64,000 nt of DNA from Candidatus Gastranaerophilales bacterium (lineage in GTDB: Bacteria; Cyanobacteriota; Vampirovibrionia; Gastranaerophilales; Gastranaerophilaceae): positions 310,001 to 374,000 of the forward strand of contig JAFTXY010000011.1 in NCBI GenBank assembly GCA_017461425.1, read 5' to 3'. Position numbers and translations under genes: made by a program. Each line of letters starts with the position of its first letter. The stretch's first letter is position 1. This document shows, piece by piece, positions 52,715-61,823 of the stretch. The notes beneath the pieces were generated by a model. That model saw nothing but the letters and a program-made list of their open reading frames with translations, searched no databases and was not told the DNA's origin.

Positions 52715-53096
52715 TTTTTGCCTCTTTCAATTTTTTTAATCTTTTATATTTGATTATATTTTCTATAAATAAACCAACGCTAATACCTGTTATTGAAGTT
52801 GTTAAAACTATAATTAAAAAGAAATTTAAAAAATTTTTTGTTATTAAATCTTGATAAACCATTATTCCAACAAACATTGGAATAAAAAATAAAATCATAT
52901 GTTTTATGATAAATTCGCAAAAATCTTTTATCCAGTTTTCTTTTATTAAACCTATTTTTAAAAATATAAATAAAAGAATTATTCCAAAAATTGGTGCTGG
53001 AAATATGATATTTAAGCTTTTTGTAATAAAAATCGACAAATATTGAATTATAAAAATAATTAAAATTCCAAGACAAAAATTTAAAAATTTATTCAT
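52707..53096 (-). CDS. lrgA: LrgA/CidA-like membrane protein
   Basis: 129 residues from ATG 53096, with four membrane helices; the LrgA block LNIIFPAPIFGIILLFIFLK and IKHMILFFIPMFVGIMVYQD is clear. An open extension of 32 codons upstream is rejected because TATAAT (53103-53108, reverse strand) ends 6 nt before this ATG, so the mRNA is predicted to be leaderless. It is co-transcribed with lrgB and probably forms a complex with it. Confidence 0.85.
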   Translation of the reverse strand: MNKFLNFCLGILIIFIIQYLSIFITKSLNIIFPAPIFGIILLFIFLKIGLIKENWIKDFCEFIIKHMILFFIPMFVGIMVYQDLITKNFLNFFLIIVLTTSITGISVGLFIENIIKYKRLKKLKEAKND

Positions 53097-53108
53097 AAAA
53101 TAATTATA
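53097..53108 (-). promoter_or_regulatory. -10 box for leaderless lrgAB
   Basis: Reverse strand TATAAT (53103-53108), then 6 nt and the ATG at 53096. The -35 region is weak. Confidence 0.5.
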
Positions 53109-53207
53109 CTTAAACAATGAAAAATGTTTTAATTTTGCTTGATTCTCTTTTTTCTTTGATACAAAATTAGTTATAAGCCGAACAACAAACAATAAAAAAG
53201 AGGAAGT

Positions 53208-55178
53208 ATGGAAAATTATTTTATAGGAATTTTAATTTTATTTTTTTGCGGATTTTTCACTCTTTTATTTAAAAATCAGGCATTAAAAATAAAACTTGTT
53301 TCCATATTTTCTATTTTAGCTTCCATTTTTGTTATAAAAACTTCAATTGATGTTTTTTTGAATGGCGAAAAAACAAACGTTATAGATTTTGGCGGAATAG
53401 TTGGAAATGTTTCTTTTGTTGTAGATAATTTAAGTGCATTTTTTATGCTATTCATTTCCATAATGTCTACTTTGGCAATTTTATATTCAAATGGATATTT
53501 AGCTTCATATATAAAAAAAGGAAAAGATGTTAGTGCGCATTGCGTCTTTTTGCCACTTTTGGTTGCCGCAATGCTTGGTGTTGTTGTAATTCAAAATGCA
53601 TTTTTCTTTTTAATTGTTTGGGAAATAATGTCATTGGCTTCATTTTTTCTTGTTTTGTTTGAACATGAGAAAAAAGAAGTTTTGTCTGCAGGTATTAAAT
53701 ATCTTGTATTTATGCATGTTAGCGTAATTTTTATAATTATAGCTTTTGCTTTATTGGCAATACTTTCAGGTAGTTTAGATTTTATAGAATTCAAACAAGC
53801 AATATTTTTAAATCAAGATATGGCGGATATAATTTTCATTTTAGCTTTTATTGGATTTGGAATAAAAGCAGGTTTTATTTTGTTTCATAATTGGTTACCA
53901 GATGCCCATCCTGCTGCTCCTAGCCATGTATCTGCAATAATGTCTGGGGTTATGATTAAGACTGGTATTTATGGAATTTTAAGAATATTAGATATTATCG
54001 AAGTTCCATCAATTAATGTTGGATATTTTGTGTTAATAATTTCAATAATAACTGCTTTGTATGGTGTTTTATATGCAATAGGACAATCTGATATTAAAAG
54101 ATTATTAGCATATTCTACAATAGAAAATGTTGGAATAATTGGAATTGGTATTTCAATCGGTATGTTGGGCTTAGCTTACGGGTGTTATCCTGTTGCGATT
54201 TTAGGTTTTGCGGGTGGAATTTTGCATATTTTGAACCACTCTATTTTTAAAGAGCTTTTATTTATGGCAGCAGGTTCAATTTATATAAAAACTCATACAA
54301 GAGAGCTTGAAAAACTTGGCGGATTAATTAAAAAAATGCCGAAAACCGCAATATTATTTTTAATTGCATCAATTGCTATATGTGCCTTACCTCCTTTTAA
54401 CGGCTTTATAAGTGAATTTTTTATTTATTTTGCAATGCTAAAGGGTTTAACATTTAATAATTTATCAATGTTTATATTTTTCATTTTAGCATTATCATCG
54501 CTTGCGCTTGTTGGAACAATGGCTATTTTATGTTTTACGAAAGCATTTAGTGTTGCTTTTTTAGGCGAAGCAAGAGATGAATGTTCAAAAAATGTAGATA
54601 AAGATGTTTCAAAAAATATGATAATGCCAATGGGAGTTTTAGCTTGTTTCATAGCTTTAATTGGTTTATTTCCAAAACATGTTTTAAATTTTATAATGCT
54701 TCCTGTATCAAATTTTGTTGATGAAATTGAAATATCGAACATTACAAATGTTGTTCAAAATATTTCTTACATATTTTTTACAATGCTTATTTGTATTGTT
54801 ATTTTATTTGCATTTAAAATCTTTTTGAAAAACAAATATCAAAAACATACAACTTGGGGCTGTGGATATAACAAAATAAATCCGCATATGCAATATAGTG
54901 CTTCATCATATGTTTCTCCTTTTATTTCAATGCTTAAACCGTTGTTTAAAAGAGTTGTTGATATTAAAAAACCAAAAACAATTTTTCCAAAAGATGCACA
55001 TTTTGAACTTCATATAGAAGATGTCGAGGAAGAATATTTCTTAAAGTCAATTTTAAAATCAACAGAAAAATTCTTTGCAAGATTTGAAAAAATGCAAAAT
55101 GGAAACATACAACAATACATCACATATGGACTTATATTTCTTGTATTAGCTTTAGTTGGAGTGGTTTTAATAGGATAA
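53208..55178 (+). CDS. Hydrogenase-4/complex I-like membrane subunit (HyfB/NuoL type)
   Basis: 656 residues. A Mrp/NuoL antiporter-like subunit with about fourteen helices: FFLIVWEIMSLASFFLVLFE (conserved Glu), FGIKAGFILFHNWLPDAHPA with APSHVSAIMSGVMIKTGIYG (lysine and His channel residues) and SDIKRLLAYSTIENVGIIGI. A soluble C-terminal tail from about residue 545 (KHTTWGCGYNKINPHMQYSA) is like HyfB/HycC. It should carry proton or sodium translocation in the membrane arm. GAGGAAG precedes ATG 53208. First gene of a six-gene operon. Confidence 0.92.
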   Translation: MENYFIGILILFFCGFFTLLFKNQALKIKLVSIFSILASIFVIKTSIDVFLNGEKTNVIDFGGIVGNVSFVVDNLSAFFMLFISIMSTLAILYSNGYLASYIKKGKDVSAHCVFLPLLVAAMLGVVVIQNAFFFLIVWEIMSLASFFLVLFEHEKKEVLSAGIKYLVFMHVSVIFIIIAFALLAILSGSLDFIEFKQAIFLNQDMADIIFILAFIGFGIKAGFILFHNWLPDAHPAAPSHVSAIMSGVMIKTGIYGILRILDIIEVPSINVGYFVLIISIITALYGVLYAIGQSDIKRLLAYSTIENVGIIGIGISIGMLGLAYGCYPVAILGFAGGILHILNHSIFKELLFMAAGSIYIKTHTRELEKLGGLIKKMPKTAILFLIASIAICALPPFNGFISEFFIYFAMLKGLTFNNLSMFIFFILALSSLALVGTMAILCFTKAFSVAFLGEARDECSKNVDKDVSKNMIMPMGVLACFIALIGLFPKHVLNFIMLPVSNFVDEIEISNITNVVQNISYIFFTMLICIVILFAFKIFLKNKYQKHTTWGCGYNKINPHMQYSASSYVSPFISMLKPLFKRVVDIKKPKTIFPKDAHFELHIEDVEEEYFLKSILKSTEKFFARFEKMQNGNIQQYITYGLIFLVLALVGVVLIG

Positions 55179-55182
55179 GATT

Positions 55183-56115
55183 ATGAATATTTCAAATGCT
55201 TTTTTAATATTATTGAATTTATTTATTTTGTTAATTGCTCCATTTTTTGTTTTGGGAATTATTAAAAAGACAAAAGCTTTTTGGGGCGGAAGAAAGGGTG
55301 TAAGTATATTTCAGCCTGTTTATGATGTTGTTAAACTATTTAAAAAAGATAGAGTAATTTCATCTAGCACATCTTGGATATTTAATTTGGCGCCTGTTGT
55401 TATTTTTATTACAACACTGTTTGCAGGATTGTTTGCTCCAATGGTTTTTGGGTATTCAATAATAAATATTGAAGCAGCATTTATAATTTTTTCTTATATT
55501 TTAGGATTTGGAAAATTTTTCGCTTTGATATCTGCTATGGATACAGCAAGCAGTTTTGAGGGAATGGGTACAAGTAGAGAAGCTTGTTTTACAACAATAG
55601 TTGAGCCTGCATTTTTTATAATTTTGGGTTCTGTTGTTGCTCTTAGTAATGATTTTACTTTTGCTGGATTAACAAAAATTATTTCTAATTTTGGAACATA
55701 TGGCGTTTTAGTTGCAATAATGGCAAGTTTTGCTTTGTTGATTATGCTGTTAGTTGAATGTTCAAGAGTTCCTGTTGATGATCCAACAACTCACCTTGAA
55801 TTAACAATGATACATGAGGTTATGATTCTTGATAATTCAGGAGTTGATTTAGCGTTAATAACTTGGGCATCTGGCATGAAAATGGTTATTCTAATGTCAT
55901 TAATTGCAAATATAATTTTGCCTTATGGATTGGAACTTAAAATTTTGCTTCCGTTATTTTTAGGTATTTTATTGATTTTAGCTTTTGCTATTGGAACAAT
56001 AGAGGCTGCAATTGCAAGATTAAGAATGAGCCATGTTTTTGAGTTTGTTTTTATAATGTCGTCATTTGCTCTTGTGGTTGTTTCTTTGATAGCCGTTAAG
56101 TTGTATGGAGTGTAG
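55183..56115 (+). CDS. Hydrogenase-4/complex I-like NuoH-type subunit (HyfC)
   Basis: 310 residues, eight membrane helices. The NuoH/HyfC family signature is present: GGRKGVSIFQPVYDVVKLFK near the N-terminus, SSFEGMGTSREACFTTIVEP, and VECSRVPVDDPTTHLELTMI. This subunit joins the membrane arm to the peripheral catalytic module in complex I and group 4 hydrogenases. Four bases separate it from the HyfB-like gene and two from the next. Confidence 0.92.
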   Translation: MNISNAFLILLNLFILLIAPFFVLGIIKKTKAFWGGRKGVSIFQPVYDVVKLFKKDRVISSSTSWIFNLAPVVIFITTLFAGLFAPMVFGYSIINIEAAFIIFSYILGFGKFFALISAMDTASSFEGMGTSREACFTTIVEPAFFIILGSVVALSNDFTFAGLTKIISNFGTYGVLVAIMASFALLIMLLVECSRVPVDDPTTHLELTMIHEVMILDNSGVDLALITWASGMKMVILMSLIANIILPYGLELKILLPLFLGILLILAFAIGTIEAAIARLRMSHVFEFVFIMSSFALVVVSLIAVKLYGV

Positions 56116-56117
56116 AT

Positions 56118-56768
56118 ATGGAAAACGGTTTTATAATTTTATTTGGTCTAACAATGTTATATCTATCTGCAACAAGCAGATTAAAAGCCCACGTTAACGC
56201 TTTGATTGTTCAAGGGATATTATTGTTTTTAATATGTTCAACTGGTTTTTCTCATCTACCAATTTTAGCGATAATTTTTCTTACAGTAGAAACTTTAATT
56301 GTAAAAGCAATATTAATACCGATATTTTTAAATAAAGTATTAAAGAAAACTCATTCAAATAGAGATACCGATGCAAACATTGCTCATTTTTGGTGTCTAT
56401 TGATTTCAAGCGTAATTTTGTTTATGGGTTTCATGGTTGGAGTTGTTGATATTCCATCATTATCTATGATTAATCCAATATGCTTTGGGATTGGGTTGGC
56501 AACAATAATAATAAGTCTATGGCTTATAACAATAAAACATAATATTTTATCTAATGTAATTGAATTTATAACAATGGAAAATGGTATTTTTCTTTTGTCG
56601 ATGTCTGTTGCAAAAGAAATGCCAATGCTTGTGAATATTGGGGTTTTATTGGATGTATTTATTGCTATATATATATTAGGGCTTTTCGTATCACAAATTA
56701 ATAAAGAATTAGGAGATATGGAAGTTGCACACTTGTCTGATTTAAAGGATTGCGAATATGATGATTAG
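56118..56768 (+). CDS. Hydrogenase-4 membrane subunit (HyfE type)
   Basis: 216 residues with about seven membrane helices. An N-terminal part similar to HyfE (YLSATSRLKAHVNALIVQGI) is followed by a NuoK-like part: ETLIVKAILIPIFLNKVL, and VIEFITMENGIFLLSMSVA with a membrane Glu. It overlaps the next gene by 11 bp. Part of the ion-translocating arm. Confidence 0.85.
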   Translation: MENGFIILFGLTMLYLSATSRLKAHVNALIVQGILLFLICSTGFSHLPILAIIFLTVETLIVKAILIPIFLNKVLKKTHSNRDTDANIAHFWCLLISSVILFMGFMVGVVDIPSLSMINPICFGIGLATIIISLWLITIKHNILSNVIEFITMENGIFLLSMSVAKEMPMLVNIGVLLDVFIAIYILGLFVSQINKELGDMEVAHLSDLKDCEYDD

Positions 56769-58194
56769 TTTGGTTTTGATATTGCCTATAATTTTTTGTA
56801 TTGTTTTATATTTTCTAAAAAATAAAACAATGAACAATATTTTAATAATTGCATATTCATTTTTGCATATGTTAATCAATATTTTTTATTTTGTAAATCC
56901 AAATTTACTTGGAAATAATCAATATTTTGCTCTTAGTTCATCAAATTATATATTTTATTTAATTTTATCAGTTATTTTTCTTGCAACAGCAATATATAAT
57001 AGTGGCTACTTAAAAATATTAAACAATAAATTTGATAATAAAAAAATGACTCATTATAGTATTATGATTTTGTTTTTTGTTTTATCAATGACTGGCGGCA
57101 TTTTGTCTAATAATCTTGGACTTGCTTGGATTTTTATCGAGGGAACAACTCTGGCTACTGCTTATTTGATATATTTCAATAAAACAAAACACTCAATAGA
57201 AGCCGCTTGGAAATATGTTTTCATATGTTCAATTGGAATTGCGCTTGCTTTTGTTGGAATAATCCTTTTAACTATTGCAACTGGAAGCGTAAATTCTCTT
57301 AATTATTCTGAATTACTAAGAAATGCACATAGTTTTAATCATTTTTGGTTAAATGTTTCATTTGTATTTATATTATTTGGAATAGGTACAAAAATGGGGC
57401 TTGCCCCAGTTCATTTTTGGTTGCCTGATGCGCATGCTGAAGCACCAAGTCCTATATCAGCATTATTATCAGCAACGTTATTAAACTGCGCATTTTTAAT
57501 AATTTTAAATGTATATAAAATTATGATGGTTGCTGATTGTGTCCATTTTGCAAAAATAATGTTATTAACAATGGGATTTTTATCTTTGTTTGTTACTAGT
57601 GTATTTTTATTTCATACAACAAATTATAAAAGAATGCTTGCGTATTCTTCAATTGAAAATATGGGAATTTTAGCTATTGCAACAGCTTTAGGTGGAGTTG
57701 CGTATATTGCTTTAATTATTCATTTAATAGGACACTCTTTAATAAAAGCATCATTCTTTTTAACATCAGGAAATGTTTTAGAATTGTTTGAAACAAAAAG
57801 AATAAAATCAATTAAGGCACTAGGAAGTGTGGACAAAAATACATCTTGGCTTTGGATTGTGTCTTTTCTTGGAATTTGTGCTTTTCCGCCAAGTATGCTT
57901 TTTGTAAGTGAATTTTTGATTGTAAAAACAATGCTTGTTGAAAAAAATTATATTCTTTGTGCGTTATTTTTATTCTTATTAACAGTAATTTTATATGGAA
58001 TGTCTAAAGTTGTAATTAAAATGATATATGGTACAGGTAATGAAGAAAAATTATCTAAAGCAAAAGCAAATTTATCAAAAATAACTATTTCTATGTATGC
58101 ACCTCAAATGGTTTTATTGGTTTTGGCTTTTGTTTTCGGTTTATATATGCCTGAATTTTTAGAACAAATAATAAAAGTGACAATTGCGGGGTAA
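56758..58194 (+). CDS. Hydrogenase-4/complex I-like antiporter subunit (HyfF/NuoN type)
   Basis: 478 residues, about fourteen helices. A second Mrp-like antiporter subunit: LGLAWIFIEGTTLATAYLIY (conserved Glu), GTKMGLAPVHFWLPDAHAEA with PSPISALLSATLLNCAFLII, and NYKRMLAYSSIENMGILAIA. It lacks the soluble tail of the HyfB-like protein. The start overlaps the HyfE-like gene and five bases separate it from the catalytic subunit gene. With the HyfB-like protein the complex would have two antiporter modules. Confidence 0.92.
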   Translation: MMISLVLILPIIFCIVLYFLKNKTMNNILIIAYSFLHMLINIFYFVNPNLLGNNQYFALSSSNYIFYLILSVIFLATAIYNSGYLKILNNKFDNKKMTHYSIMILFFVLSMTGGILSNNLGLAWIFIEGTTLATAYLIYFNKTKHSIEAAWKYVFICSIGIALAFVGIILLTIATGSVNSLNYSELLRNAHSFNHFWLNVSFVFILFGIGTKMGLAPVHFWLPDAHAEAPSPISALLSATLLNCAFLIILNVYKIMMVADCVHFAKIMLLTMGFLSLFVTSVFLFHTTNYKRMLAYSSIENMGILAIATALGGVAYIALIIHLIGHSLIKASFFLTSGNVLELFETKRIKSIKALGSVDKNTSWLWIVSFLGICAFPPSMLFVSEFLIVKTMLVEKNYILCALFLFLLTVILYGMSKVVIKMIYGTGNEEKLSKAKANLSKITISMYAPQMVLLVLAFVFGLYMPEFLEQIIKVTIAG

Positions 58195-58198
58195 TTAA

Positions 58199-59650
58199 AT
58201 GAATTATTATGTAGTAAAAAACAATCAAAGAATAAATTTATTAGATATCCCAACTATTGATTTTGAGATTTTAAGAGCACATTTAGTGGCAACAAATCTT
58301 CGAGTAGTGGCTTTTTTTGGTGCTGATTGGGGCTCTGATGTAAAATTATTTGTTGCTTTAGCGGACGATGAAAAAGGAGAAATTTTATTAAGTTCTGCCT
58401 TGATTAATAAATCAATAAAAGAATACGAATCAATAACTAAAGATAATCATCAATACCATATGTTTGAACGTGAATTTTATGAACAATTTGGTATAAAACC
58501 GCTTAACCATCCTTGGTTAAAACCTGTTAGAAAAAACCAAGATGATTATGAATTTTTTGAAATGGAAGGAGAGGAAGTCCATCAAGTTGCTGTTGGACCA
58601 ATTCATGCAGGGGTGATTGAACCTGGGCATTTTAGGTTTATGTGTCAGGGTGAAAAGGTTTATAATCTTGAAATAATGCTTGGTTATCAACATAGGGGAT
58701 GTGAAGATTTATTGGTTAAAAAACCATCAAATCAATTAGCAGAATCAATTTGTGGCGATAGTTTAATTGCTTATAATATGGCTTATTCTCAAATTATGGA
58801 GCAATTATCTGGAACTGAAATTACTACAAAAGCAAAATTAATTAGAAGAATTGCTCTTGAAATGGAAAGAATTGCAATACACATAGGCGATATGGGCGCA
58901 ATTTGTGGCGATATTGCATATTTAATGGGAAAAGAGGTTTATGCTGTTACAAGAACACTAGTTATAAATACGATGCTTGAAATTTCAGGAAGCAGATTTG
59001 GCAAAGGTTTAATAACTGTTGGTGGTGTTAATTTTGATATTGATAAAAAATTATCAGATAAAATAATTGATGTTTTATCTGGAGTTAAAAAAACTGTTAA
59101 ACAAATGACTCAGGCTGCACTTATAAGTTCAACTGTTCGTTCAAGGCTTGAAAAAACAGGAGTTATAAGCAAAGAAACTGCAACAGAGCTTGCGCTTGTT
59201 GGCATGATTGCTCGTTCTTGCGGAATAGAAATAGATTCTCGTTTTGATTTTTGTGATGAATTTTATAAAGATTTTGAAAAAAAATCATTTAAAGCTACAA
59301 ATGATGCGTATTCTAGATTTAAAATTCGTTATAAAGAAATTAAAGAATCAATTTCTTTTGTAAAAAAATTGATTAAAAAATTAGATGAAGTTAGGGATGA
59401 AAATATAATAGTCTCAACAAAAAAATTAATACCAAATAGCTTTGCGCTAAGCATAGTTGAGGGTTGGAGAGGTGAAATAATTCATATTGCCACAACTAAT
59501 GAACAAGGTGAATTATCAAGATATAAAATAAAAGATTCATCTTTTAATAATTGGTATGGTTTATCTATGGCAGTGAGAAATAATGGAATTTCTGATTTTC
59601 CATTATGTAATAAAGGTTTTGACCTTTCTTATTGCGGTTTTGATTTGTAA
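58199..59650 (+). CDS. Hydrogenase-related large subunit lacking nickel ligands (Ehr type)
   Basis: 483 residues: an N-terminal NuoC-like domain (YHMFEREFYEQFGIKPLNHP) fused to a NuoD/HycE-like domain (GPIHAGVIEPGHFRFMCQGE, LEIMLGYQHRGCEDLL). In true [NiFe] enzymes four cysteines bind nickel in two CxxC pairs. Here the first pair reads SICGDS (only Cys 185 kept) and the C-terminal DPCxxC region reads FDLSYCGFDL, with no CxxC. The protein should therefore not bind the NiFe centre. It fits the energy-converting hydrogenase-related (Ehr) complexes, whose substrate is unknown. No hypABCDEF maturation or formate dehydrogenase genes are near. Confidence 0.85.
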   Translation: MNYYVVKNNQRINLLDIPTIDFEILRAHLVATNLRVVAFFGADWGSDVKLFVALADDEKGEILLSSALINKSIKEYESITKDNHQYHMFEREFYEQFGIKPLNHPWLKPVRKNQDDYEFFEMEGEEVHQVAVGPIHAGVIEPGHFRFMCQGEKVYNLEIMLGYQHRGCEDLLVKKPSNQLAESICGDSLIAYNMAYSQIMEQLSGTEITTKAKLIRRIALEMERIAIHIGDMGAICGDIAYLMGKEVYAVTRTLVINTMLEISGSRFGKGLITVGGVNFDIDKKLSDKIIDVLSGVKKTVKQMTQAALISSTVRSRLEKTGVISKETATELALVGMIARSCGIEIDSRFDFCDEFYKDFEKKSFKATNDAYSRFKIRYKEIKESISFVKKLIKKLDEVRDENIIVSTKKLIPNSFALSIVEGWRGEIIHIATTNEQGELSRYKIKDSSFNNWYGLSMAVRNNGISDFPLCNKGFDLSYCGFDL

Positions 59651-59666
59651 TTTATAGGAAAAAATT

Positions 59667-60425
59667 ATGTTTGATACTTTAAGAATGAAATTATGGCAAA
59701 AGAAACAATATATTCCTGATATTAAAAATGCTCCAATAAGAGAGCAGTTTAGAGGATTGCCAATTTTAAATAATTCAAAATGTAATTCTTGTAATATTTG
59801 CGTTAATTCTTGTCCGACTGGTGCAATTAGCATAAATCCATTAAAAATAGATATGGCAAAATGCACTCTTTGCGGAAAATGTAAAAATTTGTGTGAAAAT
59901 AATGCAATTGAATACAGCAATTTTTATAAACTTGCAGCTGACTCAAAAGAAAAATTAGTTGTAACTCAAGAAATTACATCAGAAGAATATTACAAAAGAG
60001 CAATTGAAGTAAGAAAAGAAATATATTCAATTTTTAATCGTTCAATAAAATTTCGCCAAGTATCAGCTGGTGGTTGTAATGGTTGCGAAATGGAGCTGAA
60101 TGCTGTTTCAAATGCAAATTTTGATATGGGAAGATTTGGGATTGAATTTGTTGCTTCCCCTCGCCATGCAGATGGGATTGTTATAACTGGGCCTATAACA
60201 AAAAACATGGCATATGCTCTTGAAGATTGCTATAAATCTACTCCTGATCCAAAAGTTGTTATTTTGTGTGGGGCTTGTGCGATTTCTGGTGGAGTTTTTC
60301 AAGAGTCTTTGGAATTAAATAGAGAATTTTTAGATAAATATAAAATTGATTTATATATTCCAGGATGTCCTGTTCATCCTTTAACATTTATAAACGCCAT
60401 TTTAGATTTTATAAGAAAAAAATAA
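59667..60425 (+). CDS. Ferredoxin-small subunit fusion (HyfH/HyfI-like)
   Basis: 252 residues joining two modules that are separate genes in E. coli hydrogenase 4. Residues 30-75 hold two 4Fe-4S motifs (CNSCNICVNSCPTG and CTLCGKCKNLCENN, as in NuoI/HyfH). The rest is a NuoB/HyfI small subunit with cluster N2 ligands in GGCNGCEMEL, VILCGACAISGG and IPGCPVHPLTF. Electrons would pass from a ferredoxin-like donor to the proximal cluster beside the large subunit. Last gene of the operon, followed by a terminator. Confidence 0.9.
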   Translation: MFDTLRMKLWQKKQYIPDIKNAPIREQFRGLPILNNSKCNSCNICVNSCPTGAISINPLKIDMAKCTLCGKCKNLCENNAIEYSNFYKLAADSKEKLVVTQEITSEEYYKRAIEVRKEIYSIFNRSIKFRQVSAGGCNGCEMELNAVSNANFDMGRFGIEFVASPRHADGIVITGPITKNMAYALEDCYKSTPDPKVVILCGACAISGGVFQESLELNREFLDKYKIDLYIPGCPVHPLTFINAILDFIRKK

Positions 60426-60446
60426 CGGCTTATTTAGTCGTTATTT
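60421..60446. terminator. Terminator of the Ehr operon
   Basis: AATAACG (60421-60427) pairs with CGTTATT (60439-60445), followed by T residues; it overlaps the stop codon and may serve the convergent gene too. Confidence 0.6.
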
Positions 60447-60455
60447 TTATTTTAG

Positions 60456-61637
60456 TTAGCCTTGATGAGCTTGTGCTTTTTCAGTTTCTTTCATTAGTAG
60501 TTTTTGTTCAAGTTTTTCTGCTTTTTTAGCTTCTTTTGCTAATTTTTTAGCTTCGTATTTTTCTTGAATATTGTCTTTTATTTTTATTGCAAATTTGCAA
60601 CCAATTACACCAGCAACAAGTGCTAGAGCATAAGATGAAAATCCACCAAGATTTGTTAATTTAATTTTTTTGAATAATTCTTTTGATAAAGTTCCATCTT
60701 TTACAAGTTGTTTTGCAATTCCTTGACCTCTTAAAGAAGCTATACCTTCTTCTAGAAGCATTGGCGTCATTGAAAGTCCAGTTATTAATGCTGCATTATC
60801 TTTAATTTTGTCTGCAGCGTATTGAACTTTTCCTTTAAGAGTTGTTGTATCTGCTTTTGGTGAATTTTTAGGTCTTTTGTTTAATAAAGCAATTAATAAT
60901 GTTGCTGCAGGAATAGTTTTTGCTAATGGACGAGCTTTTTGAAGAGTTTTTAAAATAACTCCGCCATTATTATTTAGAGCATGACCCATTTCATGAAATA
61001 CGCTTGTTTGTAAGTGTTTATCAGGAATTATTATTTTGTTTGCATTTGGCAAGTAACATGCGTTTTGTCCCATTTTAAACATTGTAGTTCCTGCTTTTGC
61101 AACAATGTCTGTAATATCGGATGCTTCAAGCCCAAGATTTTCAAGTGACTTCATTTTTTTTAGGAATTTTTTATTAGATAATAATTCTTTTTTGTATGCT
61201 TCAATTGCAGGCATATCCATTTCGTTGGTTTCGGCTAATTTTTTAAATGCTTGGGTTAATGTTTCGAAACTTTCTGTGGAATCACTCATATCGCCTTTTA
61301 GGAGTTTTTTATACATTTCTACAATAGTTTTAGAAATGTTTTTTATTCCTTTTGAAAGCTCTTCGTCTTCATGCATTTTAAATACTTCAACGCCTTTTGC
61401 TTTCAAGCCACTTTTTTCTAAGCCTTTTGTAATTCCTTTTGATAAAGCTAATGTATCTGTATCAGATAATTCTGATACTTTTCTCATACCGTCAACAATT
61501 TTCATACTTGCTAAAGAAATTGGGGCACTTACTAAACCTTGAGCATAATACCCTCTTAAAAAACCTTTGTTTTTGCTTTTCTTTTGATTTTGTTGTTGTG
61601 TAGCAATTGGAGTTGTTTTTGCTGATGTTGCTTTCAT
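60456..61637 (-). CDS. Membrane-associated HExxH metallopeptidase-like protein
   Basis: 393 residues from ATG 61637, with AAGGAAG upstream; the frame is open 21 codons further but without a ribosome site. The zinc motif SVFHEMGHALNNNGG (His about 214 and 218) and a downstream Glu in PMLLEEGIASLRGQG (about 294) have the spacing of HExxH...E metallopeptidases. Several hydrophobic helices surround the site (TIPAATLLIALLNKRP, GGFSSYALALVAGVIGC). The N-terminus is Thr/Gln/Lys-rich (KATSAKTTPIATQQQNQKKS) and the C-terminus a Lys/Glu-rich coil. Lineage-specific; substrate unknown. Confidence 0.72.
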   Translation of the reverse strand: MKATSAKTTPIATQQQNQKKSKNKGFLRGYYAQGLVSAPISLASMKIVDGMRKVSELSDTDTLALSKGITKGLEKSGLKAKGVEVFKMHEDEELSKGIKNISKTIVEMYKKLLKGDMSDSTESFETLTQAFKKLAETNEMDMPAIEAYKKELLSNKKFLKKMKSLENLGLEASDITDIVAKAGTTMFKMGQNACYLPNANKIIIPDKHLQTSVFHEMGHALNNNGGVILKTLQKARPLAKTIPAATLLIALLNKRPKNSPKADTTTLKGKVQYAADKIKDNAALITGLSMTPMLLEEGIASLRGQGIAKQLVKDGTLSKELFKKIKLTNLGGFSSYALALVAGVIGCKFAIKIKDNIQEKYEAKKLAKEAKKAEKLEQKLLMKETEKAQAHQG

Positions 61638-61823
61638 AGTATGCTTCCTTATTTTATTTATATTTACATGAAAGAAACTCAAGAAAATAATTGCTAGCAA
61701 AAAGCTTTAAAAATATAAATTGTTACAATGATTAATAATTTATTTAAGTGTAAAATATTGTATCAAAATACGATTAAATAAAAGCTTTTCTGATACAATA
61801 AAATTATTAGGATAGAGGTATTT

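Noticed and set aside
53208-60425. Functional hydrogen-producing hydrogenase 4
   Set aside because: Nickel-binding CxxC pairs are absent from the large subunit and no maturation genes are present.
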